Shown: positions 49,276 through 58,957 of the stretch, piece by piece
Layout: the number at the start of each line of letters is the position of its first letter
How positions within the stretch are numbered: position 1 is the stretch's first letter
Assembly (NCBI GenBank): GCA_937892955.1
Contig: CALBKH010000089.1
Coordinates: 1-64,000, forward strand
From: an uncultured Alphaproteobacteria bacterium
GTDB taxonomy: Bacteria > Pseudomonadota > Alphaproteobacteria > Rhizobiales > Ancalomicrobiaceae
DNA length: 64,000 bases
Reading direction: 5' to 3'
The notes under the pieces: model-generated
What the model was told of the DNA's origin: nothing
Databases searched by the model: none
The model's input: the letters and a program-made list of their open reading frames with translations, nothing else
Made by a program: the position numbers and the translations under genes

Positions 49276-50055
49276 TTACGCCGCCACTTTCTTGAACAAT
49301 CTATGGAAATTTTCTGTCGTGACCTGCGCCATCTCCTCCGCCGAGACGCCTTTCACGGCTGCCAGGACCTTCGCCGTCTCGGCCACGTGCGCCGGCTCGC
49401 AGCGTTTGCCCCGGTGCGGCATCGGGGCAAGATACGGCGCATCGGTCTCCACCAGCAATCGGTCCAAAGGTACGTCTGCGGCGATGGCGCGCACCTCTTC
49501 GGACTTCTTGAAGGTGAGGATACCGGAGAAGGACACGTAACCACCCAGCGCCAGCGAGCGGCGGGCGAGGTCGGGGCCGGACGAGAAGCAGTGGAGCAGG
49601 TGAGGGAAGGCCCCCTGCCCGGCCGTCTCGTCCTCGAGCAGGCTCGCCATGTCGTCGTCGGCCTCGCGCGAATGGATGACCAGCGGCAGGCCGGTCTCGC
49701 GCGCCGCGGCGATGTGCTCGCGGAAGCTCGCCAACTGCACCTCGCGCGGGGCGAAGTCGTAGTGGTAGTCGAGCCCGGCCTCGCCGATCGCCACCACCTT
49801 CGGGTGGGCGGCGAGGCGGATCAGCAGGTCGCGGTCGACGTCCGGCTCCTCCGCAGCGTGATGGCAGTGGGTGCCGACCGAGCACCACACCTCGTCGTGG
49901 GCCTCGGCGATCGCCCGGATCGCATCGAAGCGATGGACCCGGGTCGAGATGGTGACCATCTTGGCGACACCGACGGCCTTCGCCCGGGCGATGACGCCGT
50001 CCATGTCCTCGGCGAAGTCGGGGAAGTCGAGGTGGCAGTGGCTGTCGACCAGCAT
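49276..50055 (-). CDS. tatD: TatD-family metal-dependent deoxyribonuclease
   Basis: A 259-residue TIM-barrel hydrolase with [14 protein letters not shown] (metal His pair), GTHCHHA, AIGEAGLDYHYD, VIHSREADDD, LLHCFSSG and VETDAPYLAPMPHRGKRCEP. It has 3'-5' DNase activity in related proteins. Its ATG shares one base with the metG stop (TGATG), giving tight coupling. The longer upstream frame is shadow. Confidence 0.95.
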   Translation of the reverse strand: MLVDSHCHLDFPDFAEDMDGVIARAKAVGVAKMVTISTRVHRFDAIRAIAEAHDEVWCSVGTHCHHAAEEPDVDRDLLIRLAAHPKVVAIGEAGLDYHYDFAPREVQLASFREHIAAARETGLPLVIHSREADDDMASLLEDETAGQGAFPHLLHCFSSGPDLARRSLALGGYVSFSGILTFKKSEEVRAIAADVPLDRLLVETDAPYLAPMPHRGKRCEPAHVAETAKVLAAVKGVSAEEMAQVTTENFHRLFKKVAA

Positions 50056-51626
50056 CAGGCCCCCTTCCCCGCGTCCGTCCCCTCCTCCGCCGGCTCGACC
50101 CACTTGGGGAAGATCGGCGTCGGGGCCGGCAGGGTGAGGCCGGCTTCCATGCGGCGGCCGAGGGCGGCGAAGGTGCGGGCGTCCGCCCCCTGCCCCAGCG
50201 CGTCGAGCAGCGCCGCCGCCTTCGTCGGGATCACCGGCTGAGCCAGCAGCGCGACGATGCGCAGCACTTCCGCCGTCACCCACAGGACGGTGCCCATGCG
50301 TTCCGGATCGGTCTTCTTCAGCGCCCAGGGGGCCGCGGCGGTGAACCAGCGGTTGGCGTCGCCCACCACGCCCCAGATCGCCTCGAGGCTCTTGTGGATC
50401 TCCTGGCGGTCATATGCCGCGCGTGATATGGCGAGCAACGCGTCGGCCGAGGCGAGCATCGTCTCGTCTTCGGGAGCCAAGGCCCCCGGCGTCGGCACCA
50501 CGCCGCCGCAGTTCTTGGCGATCATCGACAGCGAGCGCTGGGCGAGATTGCCGAGGTCGTTGGCGAGGTCGGCGTTCATGCGGGCGACGATCGATTCGTG
50601 GCTGTAGTTGCCGTCCTGGCCGAAGGGTACTTCGCGCAGGAAGAAGTAACGCACCGTATCGGCGCCGTAGGCCGCGATCAGATCGAACGGGTCGACGACG
50701 TTGCCCACCGACTTCGACATCTTCTCGCCGCGGTTGAAGATGAAGCCGTGGGCGAAGACCCGACGTGGCAGCGGTAGCCCGGCCGACATCAGGAAGGCCG
50801 GCCAGTAGACCGCGTGGAAGCGGACGATGTCCTTGCCGATGACATGCAGATCGGCCGGCCACCAATGCCGATATTTCTCCGACTGTTCATCGGGGAAGCC
50901 GGCTCCGGTGATGTAGTTGGTGAGCGCGTCGACCCACACGTACATGACGTGTCCCGGGCTGTTCGGCACCGGGATGCCCCAATCGAAGGTGGTGCGGCTC
51001 ATCGACAGGTCCTCGAGCCCGCCACGCACGAAGCTGATCACCTCGTTCTTGCGCGCGTCGGGGCCGATGAAGTCGGGGTTCGCCTCGTAGTGGGCGAGGA
51101 GGCGCTCCTGGAAGGCGGAGAGGCGGAAGTACCAGCTCTCCTCCTCCGTCCACTCGACCGGCGTTCCCGTCGGCGTCGCCCGGCGCTGGCCGTCCTCGCC
51201 GACTTCGGTTTCGCTCTCGGTGTAGTAGGCCTCGTCGCGGACCGAATACCAGCCGCCGTACTTCGCCATGTAGAGGTCGCCCGCGGCCTCCATCCGCCGC
51301 CAGATCTCCTGGACCGAGGCGTGATGGCGGGCTTCGGTGGTGCGGATGAAGTCGTCGTAGGAGACGCCGAGCTGGGCGTCCATCTCCTTGAAGACGGCCG
51401 AGTTGCGGTCGACCAGCTCCTTCGGGAGCATTCCCTCGCGACCCGCGGTCTGATGCATCTTGAGCCCGTGCTCGTCGGTGCCGGTCAGGAAGAACACGTC
51501 GTGTCCGTCGAGCCGCTTGAAGCGGGCGAGCGCATCGGTGGCGAGCTTCTCGTAGGCGTGGCCGACGTGCGGCCGGCCGTTCGGGTAGTCGATCGCCGTG
51601 GTGATGAAGAATTTTTCGCGGGTCAT
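50055..51626 (-). CDS. metG: Methionyl-tRNA synthetase
   Basis: Charges initiator and elongator tRNA(Met). The 523-residue class I enzyme has the HIGH-type motif [38 protein letters not shown] and the KMSKS loop [11 protein letters not shown]. The knuckle region (YYTESETEV...) lacks the four zinc cysteines, so it is a zinc-free type, and there is no C-terminal tRNA-binding extension. It lies 85 nt after holB. Confidence 0.97.
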   Translation of the reverse strand: MTREKFFITTAIDYPNGRPHVGHAYEKLATDALARFKRLDGHDVFFLTGTDEHGLKMHQTAGREGMLPKELVDRNSAVFKEMDAQLGVSYDDFIRTTEARHHASVQEIWRRMEAAGDLYMAKYGGWYSVRDEAYYTESETEVGEDGQRRATPTGTPVEWTEEESWYFRLSAFQERLLAHYEANPDFIGPDARKNEVISFVRGGLEDLSMSRTTFDWGIPVPNSPGHVMYVWVDALTNYITGAGFPDEQSEKYRHWWPADLHVIGKDIVRFHAVYWPAFLMSAGLPLPRRVFAHGFIFNRGEKMSKSVGNVVDPFDLIAAYGADTVRYFFLREVPFGQDGNYSHESIVARMNADLANDLGNLAQRSLSMIAKNCGGVVPTPGALAPEDETMLASADALLAISRAAYDRQEIHKSLEAIWGVVGDANRWFTAAAPWALKKTDPERMGTVLWVTAEVLRIVALLAQPVIPTKAAALLDALGQGADARTFAALGRRMEAGLTLPAPTPIFPKWVEPAEEGTDAGKGA

Positions 51627-51711
51627 GATCGAATCCTCGGCCGGGAGAGCGCCCCCGCACCGCTTCTCGCACCCGCCGGCGCGGATGCCGGCATGTGGTT
51701 CTCCGTCCTAC

Positions 51712-52785
51712 TCAATTCCGCGCCGCCTCGGCAAGCGTCCGAATGGCAGCCAAGATGGCAGCCTTGCGATCGAGGTTGAGCGCTTCGGTCCGCCCGATCA
51801 GTCGGCCGATCGCATCGTGAGCCTCCGCCCAGTGCGCTGCGGCGCCGACGCCGGCATGCGCCAGAGCGTCGCGCGTCCGCGCTTCGGCGGCTTCGCGCAG
51901 GAAATCGACGGCGATGTCGAAACTGTCGTCGGCGCCCTTTCCGGCCACCAGATCGGCGAAGGCATGGGCGGCGCGCACGTCGAGATCGGGCAGGCCGGCG
52001 ACGATCTTCTCGAGGCTGCGCCACAGCCGCACGCCGTCGTGCTGGACGAGCAGGATCGCTCGCCGGAGGCTGCCGTCGGCGAGGTCGGCGGCCGCCGCCA
52101 GCGTCGCCGGCTCGCCCTCCACCCCGAAGTCGCCGAGCGCCTCGGCGATGCGGTGCGGCGGCAGCCGCTCGAGGTCGAGCCGTCTGCAGCGCGACCGGAT
52201 GGTCGGCAGAAGCCGGCCCGGGGCATGGGCGACCACCAGGAACAGCGAACGCGGCGGAGGTTCCTCCAGCACTTTGAGGAGCGCGTTGGCGGCGTTGGCG
52301 TTGAGGTCGTCGGCGGCGTCGACGATGGCGATGCGCCAGCCGCCCTCGCCCGCCGTCGAGCCGAAGAACGATACGGTGCGACGGATCTCGTCGATCGGCA
52401 GGTCGGTCTTGAAACGCTTGTTCTTTTCGTCCCACGGCCGGCGCAGATGCAGGAGATCGGTGTGGGCACCGCCGGCGATGCGCCGCGCCACCGCGCCGGC
52501 CATGTCGACGGAGAGATCGCGGGCCGCCTGCACCTCCGGCGCCTGCGGATCGGGATGAGTGAGGACGAAACGAGCGAAGCGGAAGGCGAGCGTCGACTTG
52601 CCGATGCCCTTGGGCCCGCCGAGGATCCAACCATGGTGGATGCGGCCGGAACGATAGGCGTCGAGCAGGGTCCGCTCGGCCGCGGCCTGATCGACGAGGT
52701 TGCCGCGCTGACGCGGCAGCGCCAATCCGTCGAGGGCGTCGACCTCGGGGGCGGCTTCGGTGACGGCGGTGCTGCGCAGGGCCAT
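51712..52785 (-). CDS. holB: DNA polymerase III subunit delta'
   Basis: Clamp-loader ATPase-fold subunit of the replisome. The 357-residue protein has the Walker A-like GGPKGIGKST, IDEIRRTVSFF, IVDAADDLNANAANALLKVLEEPP (the classic delta' segment) and TIRSRCRRLDL. The start at 52785 lies 8 nt after the tmk stop. A start 14 codons earlier would overlap tmk. The tmk-holB-metG-tatD order is conserved. Confidence 0.95.
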   Translation of the reverse strand: MALRSTAVTEAAPEVDALDGLALPRQRGNLVDQAAAERTLLDAYRSGRIHHGWILGGPKGIGKSTLAFRFARFVLTHPDPQAPEVQAARDLSVDMAGAVARRIAGGAHTDLLHLRRPWDEKNKRFKTDLPIDEIRRTVSFFGSTAGEGGWRIAIVDAADDLNANAANALLKVLEEPPPRSLFLVVAHAPGRLLPTIRSRCRRLDLERLPPHRIAEALGDFGVEGEPATLAAAADLADGSLRRAILLVQHDGVRLWRSLEKIVAGLPDLDVRAAHAFADLVAGKGADDSFDIAVDFLREAAEARTRDALAHAGVGAAAHWAEAHDAIGRLIGRTEALNLDRKAAILAAIRTLAEAARN

Positions 52786-52793
52786 GGGGTGGA

Positions 52794-53492
52794 TCAGTCC
52801 TTCTCGGGAAGCCCGAGGCGTGAACATACCCCGTACCAGACGGCGTCGGCGACCGTCACCGGATCCTGCGAGGCGTCGATGACGACGAAACGCTTCGGTT
52901 CGCCCCGCGCCAGCGTCAGGAAGGCGCGGCGGCGGCGCTCGTGCACCTTCTCCTCCTCCTTCTCGAAGCGATCGGCGGTGTCGGTGCCGCGTCGCGTCGC
53001 GGCGCGCGCCATGCCGATTTCCGCCGGCACGTCGAGGAGGATGGTGAGATCCGGTCGCACGTCGTCGACGGCGATCTCCTCGAGCGCCGCGAGGTGGTCC
53101 GCCGGCACGTCGCCGGTCGCACCCTGATAGACGCGGGTGGAATCGTAGAAGCGATCGGAGATCACCCAGGCGCCGCGCTCCAGCGCCGGGCGAATGGTCT
53201 GGTCGACGTGATCGGCGCGCGCCGCGGCGAAGAGGATCGCCTCGGCGAGCGGCCCGAAGGCCTCCGCCGCGCCGGAGAGGAGCACGTGGCGGACCGCTTC
53301 GGCGCCCGGAGAGCCGCCGGGCTCGCGGGTCACCACCACCTCCAGGCCACGACGGCGCAGACGCTCGGCGAGTTCGGCGACGCGGCTCGACTTGCCGGCC
53401 CCCTCCCCGCCTTCGAAGGTGATGAAACGGCCTCTCGTGCCGGCGTGCGGCGGCGGCGTCACGAGCGTGGCGGGCGCGCCTTCGTCGCTCAT
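52794..53492 (-). CDS. tmk: Thymidylate kinase
   Basis: Phosphorylates dTMP to dTDP. The 232-residue protein has the P-loop FEGGEGAGKSSRV, VVTREPGGSPGAEAVR, the DRFYDSTRVYQGA lid-side motif and a typical LDVPAEIGMARAATR segment. Its ATG overlaps the dacA stop by 4 nt. Confidence 0.97.
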   Translation of the reverse strand: MSDEGAPATLVTPPPHAGTRGRFITFEGGEGAGKSSRVAELAERLRRRGLEVVVTREPGGSPGAEAVRHVLLSGAAEAFGPLAEAILFAAARADHVDQTIRPALERGAWVISDRFYDSTRVYQGATGDVPADHLAALEEIAVDDVRPDLTILLDVPAEIGMARAATRRGTDTADRFEKEEEKVHERRRRAFLTLARGEPKRFVVIDASQDPVTVADAVWYGVCSRLGLPEKD

Positions 53493-54712
53493 CGCCGCAG
53501 GAGACCGATGAGGACTTCGCGGGTGCCGTCGATGGCGCGCTGGCGCAGGGTTCCCCGCTCGACCGATACCGCCGCTTCGACCGGGATCTCCTGGACCACC
53601 GCGTCGTTGCGGGTGACGATCAACCGGCCGATCGGCTGTCCCTTGACCACCGGCGCCTTGAGCGGCCCGGTGTAGACCACGCGCGCCTTCAGTTTGTCGC
53701 GACTACCGCGCTGGATGAGGATGTCGACGGGCTTGGGCGAAGCGACCGCGACCCCGGAGGTCAGGCCGCCGAACACCGAGGCTTCGCCGATCGTCTCACC
53801 GGCGCCGTAGAGGTGCACCGTCTCGAAGGTGCGGAAGCCCCAGTCGAGCAGCTTGCGCGCATCCTCGGCGCGGTCCTTGTCGCTCGCCGCGCCGCCGATG
53901 ACGACGATCAGCCGCTGGCCGTTCTGCACCGCAGAACCGACGAGATTGTAGCCGGATTCCTTGATGTATCCGGTCTTGATGCCGTCGGCGCCGGGGAAGG
54001 CCTTGAGCAGCGGGTTGCGGTTGAACTGGCGGATCTTGTTGTAGGTGAACTCGGGCTGCGAATAGATCTTGTAGAGGTCGGGGTATTCGACGATCAGGTT
54101 CTCGGCGAGCTTGATCAGATCCCGCGCCGTGGTGCGATTGCCCGGGTCCGGCAGGCCGGTCGGATTGGCGAAGGCCGTCGCGTCCATGCCGAGTTCCTTG
54201 GCCCGCGCGTTCATCTTCTCGGCGAAGCCGGCCTCCGTACCGGCGATACCCTCGGCGAGCGTGATGGCGCCGTCGTTGGCCGACTGCACCATGACGCCCT
54301 GCAGGAGATCGAGGATCTTCACGTTGGAATGGATCGGCGCGAACATCGCCGAGGTGTGCGACGGCGCGCCGCCGGTCCGCCACGCGTGCTCGGACACCTC
54401 GAATTCGCCGTCGAGCGACAGCCGGCCCTCCTTGATCTCGCGGAAGGTGACCGACATGGTCATCATCTTGGTGAGGCTGGCGGGTGGGAACGGCTTGTCG
54501 GCGTTCTTCTCGAAGAGCACCGCCCCGGTGGCGTGGTCGACGAGCAGGGCGACGTCCGCCTTGGTCTCCATGCCGCCGTTCTGCGCCGAACCCGCCTTGC
54601 CGGGAGCCGCCGGCTTGCCGGCCGCCACCAGCGCCAGACACAGCGCCGCCGTCGCCAGACGCACCGCGACCCGCATCGTCGAACCCGAGATCCTACCGGC
54701 AAAGCCCGCCAT
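53489..54712 (-). CDS. dacA: D-alanyl-D-alanine carboxypeptidase (PBP5/6-like)
   Basis: Periplasmic low-molecular-weight penicillin-binding protein that trims peptidoglycan pentapeptides. The 407-residue protein has a signal peptide (VRLATAALCLALVAAGKP) and the three catalytic motifs SLTK, SAND and KTG (GIKTGYIKESG). A PBP5-like C-terminal domain ends in the basic REVLIGLLRR, a possible membrane-binding helix. Several starts are possible. ATG 54712 has GAGGGGC 6-12 nt upstream; ATG 54676 would also leave a usable signal peptide. The stop overlaps tmk. Confidence 0.94.
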   Translation of the reverse strand: MAGFAGRISGSTMRVAVRLATAALCLALVAAGKPAAPGKAGSAQNGGMETKADVALLVDHATGAVLFEKNADKPFPPASLTKMMTMSVTFREIKEGRLSLDGEFEVSEHAWRTGGAPSHTSAMFAPIHSNVKILDLLQGVMVQSANDGAITLAEGIAGTEAGFAEKMNARAKELGMDATAFANPTGLPDPGNRTTARDLIKLAENLIVEYPDLYKIYSQPEFTYNKIRQFNRNPLLKAFPGADGIKTGYIKESGYNLVGSAVQNGQRLIVVIGGAASDKDRAEDARKLLDWGFRTFETVHLYGAGETIGEASVFGGLTSGVAVASPKPVDILIQRGSRDKLKARVVYTGPLKAPVVKGQPIGRLIVTRNDAVVQEIPVEAAVSVERGTLRQRAIDGTREVLIGLLRR

Positions 54713-54828
54713 CATCGCCCCTCTGGCGCGCGACCGGCGGGCATGGCCTCCCCTACCGACGCGCGTCGATTCTCGATCCTCGTCCAGCATAGAGAAAGTG
54801 AGGCCCGCACACCACGGCGCGCCGATTT

Positions 54829-54855
54829 CCCACTCTCGGAGACCTCGAGAGTGGG
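54829..54855 (-). terminator. rlpA terminator
   Basis: CCCACTCTCG (54829-54838) and CGAGAGTGGG (54846-54855) form a perfect 10-bp stem with a 7-nt loop, between the rlpA stop and the dacA start. The T-tract is poor on the minus strand. Confidence 0.55.
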
Positions 54856-54886
54856 GTGAAAATCGGACGGACGTGGAGATTCGAGA

Positions 54887-55996
54887 TCAGTCGGCGAGCG
54901 CGGCGAGACGGTCGCCGTCGCCCATCGTGCGGAAGATCGCGTGCGCCGAGGAGATCCGCTCTCCGGCCGCATAGGACGAGGTGCGCGACGGCAGGCTGGG
55001 CGCGCTTTCATCGTCGCTCGCCGCGACGGCGCCGGGGTTCGACGCGAGCGGCAGGATCGACAAGGGTCCACCGGAGGCCGGCGCCATCGCCGCGGTGATG
55101 CCGGTGTTCGCCGGGGCGTGCTTGGACGCCAGAAGTGCGGCGCGGATCGTCGTCGGATCGACGCCGGCGAGTTCGAAGGAATTCGCGTCGGCGACCGGCA
55201 CGAAGGCGACGCCGCGCGCGACCGCCGGGGTGGTGGCGCGCGCCTGACCGTAGAGGCTCGCCCGAGCCGCACCGACCGGCGCCGCCGTGTCGGCCGAGGC
55301 GACCAGCGTCGGCATCGTCGGGAGAGCGCGCCGTGGCCCGGTGCCGAGGTCGGCCTGGGCGACGAGCGTGCGCTCGTCGTGGCCCGAATCGAGTCCCGGC
55401 CCGCGCAGCGTCGCGGCGAGGACGCGGTTGTCGGAGCCGGCGAGACCGGCGCGGCCGATGTACTGGATGCGGACCTTGCCGAGGCCGTGGCGCTTCATCT
55501 CGAGCAGATCGGCGGCTTTTTCCGAGAGGTCGACGATACGGCTGCCGACGTAGGGGCCGCGATCGTTGACCCGCACCACGAGCGAGCGCCCGTTGGTGAG
55601 GTTGGTCACCCGCGCATAGGACGGCAGCGGCATCGTCTTGTGGGCCGCCGAGATGGCGCCGCGGTCGAAGACCTCGCCGTTGGCGGTCTTGGTGCCGTGG
55701 TGATAGTCGCCGCCGTACCAGGAGGCGACGCCACTCTGGTCGAGGTTGCGATCTTCGTGCGGATAGTAGGTCTTCCCGCCGATGGTATAGGGCCTGCCGA
55801 CCTGATAGCGCCCGCCGCCCGGCGTGACCTTGTCGTGCGGGCCGACGACGCGTTCGACCGGCTCGGCGCCGGAGAGAAGAGCGGTCTTGGTGTTGGAGGT
55901 GGCGCAGCCCGCGAGCAGCATGCCGGCGGCGACGACGACCGATCCCGTGACGGCGATCCTCGTACGGACCACGGCGGTCGTCTTCGGCTGGCTCAT
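54887..55996 (-). CDS. rlpA: Septal ring lytic transglycosylase RlpA-like lipoprotein
   Basis: Outer-membrane-anchored murein enzyme acting on denuded glycan strands at the septum. The 369-residue protein has a lipoprotein signal (AAGMLLAGCAT with the lipobox Cys). The double-psi beta-barrel core (about 85-185) is GVASWYGGDYHHGTKTANGE, AAHKTMPLPSYARVTNL and RVNDRGPYVGSRIVDLSEKA. The last 180 residues are low-complexity, and the C-terminal SPOR domain of E. coli RlpA is not evident. The ATG at 55996 follows AAGGACACGTCG. It ends in a strong hairpin before dacA. Confidence 0.9.
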   Translation of the reverse strand: MSQPKTTAVVRTRIAVTGSVVVAAGMLLAGCATSNTKTALLSGAEPVERVVGPHDKVTPGGGRYQVGRPYTIGGKTYYPHEDRNLDQSGVASWYGGDYHHGTKTANGEVFDRGAISAAHKTMPLPSYARVTNLTNGRSLVVRVNDRGPYVGSRIVDLSEKAADLLEMKRHGLGKVRIQYIGRAGLAGSDNRVLAATLRGPGLDSGHDERTLVAQADLGTGPRRALPTMPTLVASADTAAPVGAARASLYGQARATTPAVARGVAFVPVADANSFELAGVDPTTIRAALLASKHAPANTGITAAMAPASGGPLSILPLASNPGAVAASDDESAPSLPSRTSSYAAGERISSAHAIFRTMGDGDRLAALAD

Positions 55997-56285
55997 CGAC
56001 GTGTCCTTTTTCTCACCGGGCAACCGAGGACCTTCGTCCGTCGGACCGTCGATCACGACGGCTGCCGGTTCCCGCGTCGCTTCACGCGACCTCGACACCG
56101 AATTCCGGGGAACTGCCGAACCCCCACCCGGCGCGAACGGATCTTTCGATCCGCATGATTCATCCGCACCGGTTACTCCCTGATTAAGCCCCATAACTCA
56201 TTCGGAGATCGCTGAAAAGGGAGGGGTATCACATCGGTGGTCACGACGGGGCGGGATACCAGTTCGACGCGAATCGATCGCCGCC

Positions 56286-57371
56286 TCACCCGTCCCAATC
56301 GTGGGATCCGCCGTCCGGGGCGGTGACCCGCCAGCGGCTGGTGCCCGGCTCGGCCCCCTCCCCCGTTCGGGTCAGGGGATCGACGCCGATCGCCACCTTG
56401 CCGTGGCCGCCGGGGATGTCGAGGACGTAGGTCGGCTGGGCGATGCCGGTGAGCCGGCCGCGCAGCGAGGTCACGAGCGTCCGCCCGCGCTCGACCGGCA
56501 CGCGGTATCGCGCCGTCCCCTCGGCGCGGTCGAGGTGGTGGAGGTAGTAGGGCTTCACCCTGAGCGTCACCAGGCGGCGGAACAGCGCCTCGAGCACCTC
56601 GGCCTCGTCGTTGACCCCGGCGAGCAGCGTCGTCTGCGAGAGCACCGGCACGCCCGCGTCGACCAGTCGGGCGATCGCCGCGGCGGCGGCGGCCGTCAGT
56701 TCGCGCGGATGATCGACGTGGACCACCATCCAGGTGGCGAAGCGTCGGCGGAAGGCGCGCGCGGTCTCCGCCGTCACCCTGCCCGGATCGACGACCGGCA
56801 CGCGCGAATGGATGCGCACCACCTCGACGTGAGGGATCGCCTCCAAGCGGTCGAGCAGCAGCGCCAGCCGCCGATCGGAGAGCACCAGCGGATCGCCGCC
56901 GGTCAGGATCACCTCGAAGATCTCCGGCCGAGCCGCCACATAGGCGAGCGCCGCGTCGATCTCGGCTTCCGAGAGCGTCGCCTCGCCGTCGCCGACGGCT
57001 TCGCGGCGGAAGCAGAAGCGGCAGTAGACCCGGCACAGATGCGTCGGCTGGAGCAGCACCCGGTCGCGATAGCGATGGACGAGGCCGGGCGCGGCGGCAT
57101 GGACGGCGTCGCCGATCGGGTCGGTGACCTCGTCGTCGCGGCGGTCGAGTTCGCTCTCGTCGGGGACGAACTGGCGGGCGATCGGGTCGGCGGGATCGTC
57201 GGGGTCGATCAGCGCCGCCATGTCGTCGGTGATCGCCAGGGCGAAGCGGTCGACCACCCGGGCGATCGCCTCGGCGCGGGCGGGATCGACGAAGCCACGC
57301 GCCACCAGATCATCCACCCGGCGGATCTCGGCGTCGCGGCCGGGCTTTCCCGGATCGCCGTCCCGGCTCAT
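56286..57371 (-). CDS. KamA/EpmB-like lysine 2,3-aminomutase radical SAM protein
   Basis: Radical SAM and PLP enzyme of 361 residues, predicted to convert L-lysine to beta-lysine. The iron-sulfur motif is CRVYCRFCFRR, followed by VILTGGDPLVLSDRRL, RIHSRVPVVDPGRV and the PLP-lysine segment DIPGGHGKVAIG. The length matches EpmB (elongation factor P beta-lysylation) rather than full-length KamA (about 415). The EpmA ligase and efp are not in the window. Its ATG overlaps the ppx stop by 4 nt, so it is translated with ppx. Confidence 0.88.
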   Translation of the reverse strand: MSRDGDPGKPGRDAEIRRVDDLVARGFVDPARAEAIARVVDRFALAITDDMAALIDPDDPADPIARQFVPDESELDRRDDEVTDPIGDAVHAAAPGLVHRYRDRVLLQPTHLCRVYCRFCFRREAVGDGEATLSEAEIDAALAYVAARPEIFEVILTGGDPLVLSDRRLALLLDRLEAIPHVEVVRIHSRVPVVDPGRVTAETARAFRRRFATWMVVHVDHPRELTAAAAAAIARLVDAGVPVLSQTTLLAGVNDEAEVLEALFRRLVTLRVKPYYLHHLDRAEGTARYRVPVERGRTLVTSLRGRLTGIAQPTYVLDIPGGHGKVAIGVDPLTRTGEGAEPGTSRWRVTAPDGGSHDWDG

Positions 57372-58957
57372 CGCGTGCGGATCTCGGCGTCGAGCCCGGC
57401 GAGCTTGGCGAGCTGACGGAAGCGGCGCAGCAGAACCTCGCCGTCGAGATCGGCGAGGTGCGGCGGCAGATCGAGCACCAGGCTGCCGACACCGCGGCTC
57501 ACCTGGGCATCGAGGATGATCCCCGGCATCGCCGCCGACAGGATGAAGGCGACGCGGAAGGCAGCGCCGAGCACCTTGGCGCGCTCCATCAGCCGTGGCG
57601 TGGCGAGCTTGGCGACGCTCGGGCTCAGCGCATCGTCGATCATTCCCATGTGGCGGTAGTAGCTGGCGAGTGCCAGATAGGCCCGGCCGGGGTGGTCGAC
57701 GCCGATGAAGCCGGCGTTGGAGATGATGTTGAGGCTCTGCTCGCCGCGATAGTCGGGATGCGCCCGCCAGCCGATGTCGGTCAGATGCGAGGCGGCGACC
57801 CGGAGGCGGGCCTCCTCGCGCGTCTCGCCGATGCCCATGGCGCGGAACACCATCTCGGTCCACGTCGCCATCTCCTCGGTGTGGCGGGGCGAGCGCGAGC
57901 GCAGGAACGCCAGTTCCTTGGCCGCGTCGATCAACGGATCGTGGCGGCGCTCCTCCTGCGTCAGCAGCTCGTAGAGATGACCTTCCCTGAGGCCCAGGGC
58001 CGAGAGCACGACGTCCTTCGGCTTGCCGGCCTTGATGATCTGGGCGAGCACCACGGCGCCGAAGGGCAGAAGATCGCGGCGCTGCTTCGACACGGTCTCG
58101 ATCTTCGGCAGGGTCTCCACCGCGCCGCGGCCGACCAGCTTGCAGAGGTCGAGCGCCACTTCCGCCGGCAGGGCGTAGTTGTGCATGACGTGGAGGGGGT
58201 AGTCGACCTGATGCATGTGCAGCTTGGCGAGCGAGCGCCAGGTGCCGCCGACGGCGTAGAAGCTGCGGCCTTCGAGGCCGGCGAGTACCGGCGAGGTCTC
58301 CAGCACCTGCTGGGCGATGCGTTCGGCCTTGCGGATCGATCCCTCCGCCGCTTCCGACAGACGGATGCCGCCGAGCGGATAGGTCAGGCCCTCGCCGATG
58401 TCGTCGCCCTTGATGTCCACGAGTTCGAGCGAGCCGCCGCCGAGATCGCCGGCGATACCGTCGGCATCGTGGATGCCGGCAACGATGCCGAAGGCGGCGA
58501 GCCGCGCTTCGTCGGCGCCGGTCAGAACCGATACCGGGACGCCGCAGATGCGCTCGAGTTCGGCGACGAAGCGCTTGCCGTTCTTGGCCTCGCGCGCCGC
58601 CGCGGTGGCGAGGACGTGCAGCGTCGCGGCGCCGCACTGATCGGAGATGTGTTTGAAGCGCTTGACCGCCGCCAGCGCGCTGCGCACCGGGCCGTCGCCG
58701 AGCGTGTTGGTCTTCGACAGACCTTTGCCGAGTCCGGCCAGCACCTTCTCGTTGAAGATCACCGTCGGCGCACGGGTCAGGCGCTCGTAGACGACGAGGC
58801 GCACCGAATTCGAGCCGATATCGATGACGGCGATCGGCGCCGCCCCGCCCATGCGGCCGGGCGCATTCGGGTCGCAGACGAGGCCCTGCCAGCCCGGCTC
58901 ACTTGCGCCGGTTGCGGACGATGCTGCGCGGCTGGTCTGTCTTGGAGGATTTGCCAC
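57368..58957 (-). CDS. ppx: Ppx/GppA exopolyphosphatase
   Basis: Hydrolyses terminal phosphates of polyphosphate or pppGpp. It has the actin-like phosphate loop [42 protein letters not shown] and the HD-like C-terminal part ([19 protein letters not shown]). The start is uncertain. GTG 58957 gives 529 residues but overlaps ppk by 59 nt. ATG 58852, just before the phosphate loop, gives 494 residues and leaves a 46-nt gap. It is placed between ppk and the radical SAM gene. Confidence 0.94.
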   Translation of the reverse strand: MANPPRQTSRAASSATGASEPGWQGLVCDPNAPGRMGGAAPIAVIDIGSNSVRLVVYERLTRAPTVIFNEKVLAGLGKGLSKTNTLGDGPVRSALAAVKRFKHISDQCGAATLHVLATAAAREAKNGKRFVAELERICGVPVSVLTGADEARLAAFGIVAGIHDADGIAGDLGGGSLELVDIKGDDIGEGLTYPLGGIRLSEAAEGSIRKAERIAQQVLETSPVLAGLEGRSFYAVGGTWRSLAKLHMHQVDYPLHVMHNYALPAEVALDLCKLVGRGAVETLPKIETVSKQRRDLLPFGAVVLAQIIKAGKPKDVVLSALGLREGHLYELLTQEERRHDPLIDAAKELAFLRSRSPRHTEEMATWTEMVFRAMGIGETREEARLRVAASHLTDIGWRAHPDYRGEQSLNIISNAGFIGVDHPGRAYLALASYYRHMGMIDDALSPSVAKLATPRLMERAKVLGAAFRVAFILSAAMPGIILDAQVSRGVGSLVLDLPPHLADLDGEVLLRRFRQLAKLAGLDAEIRTR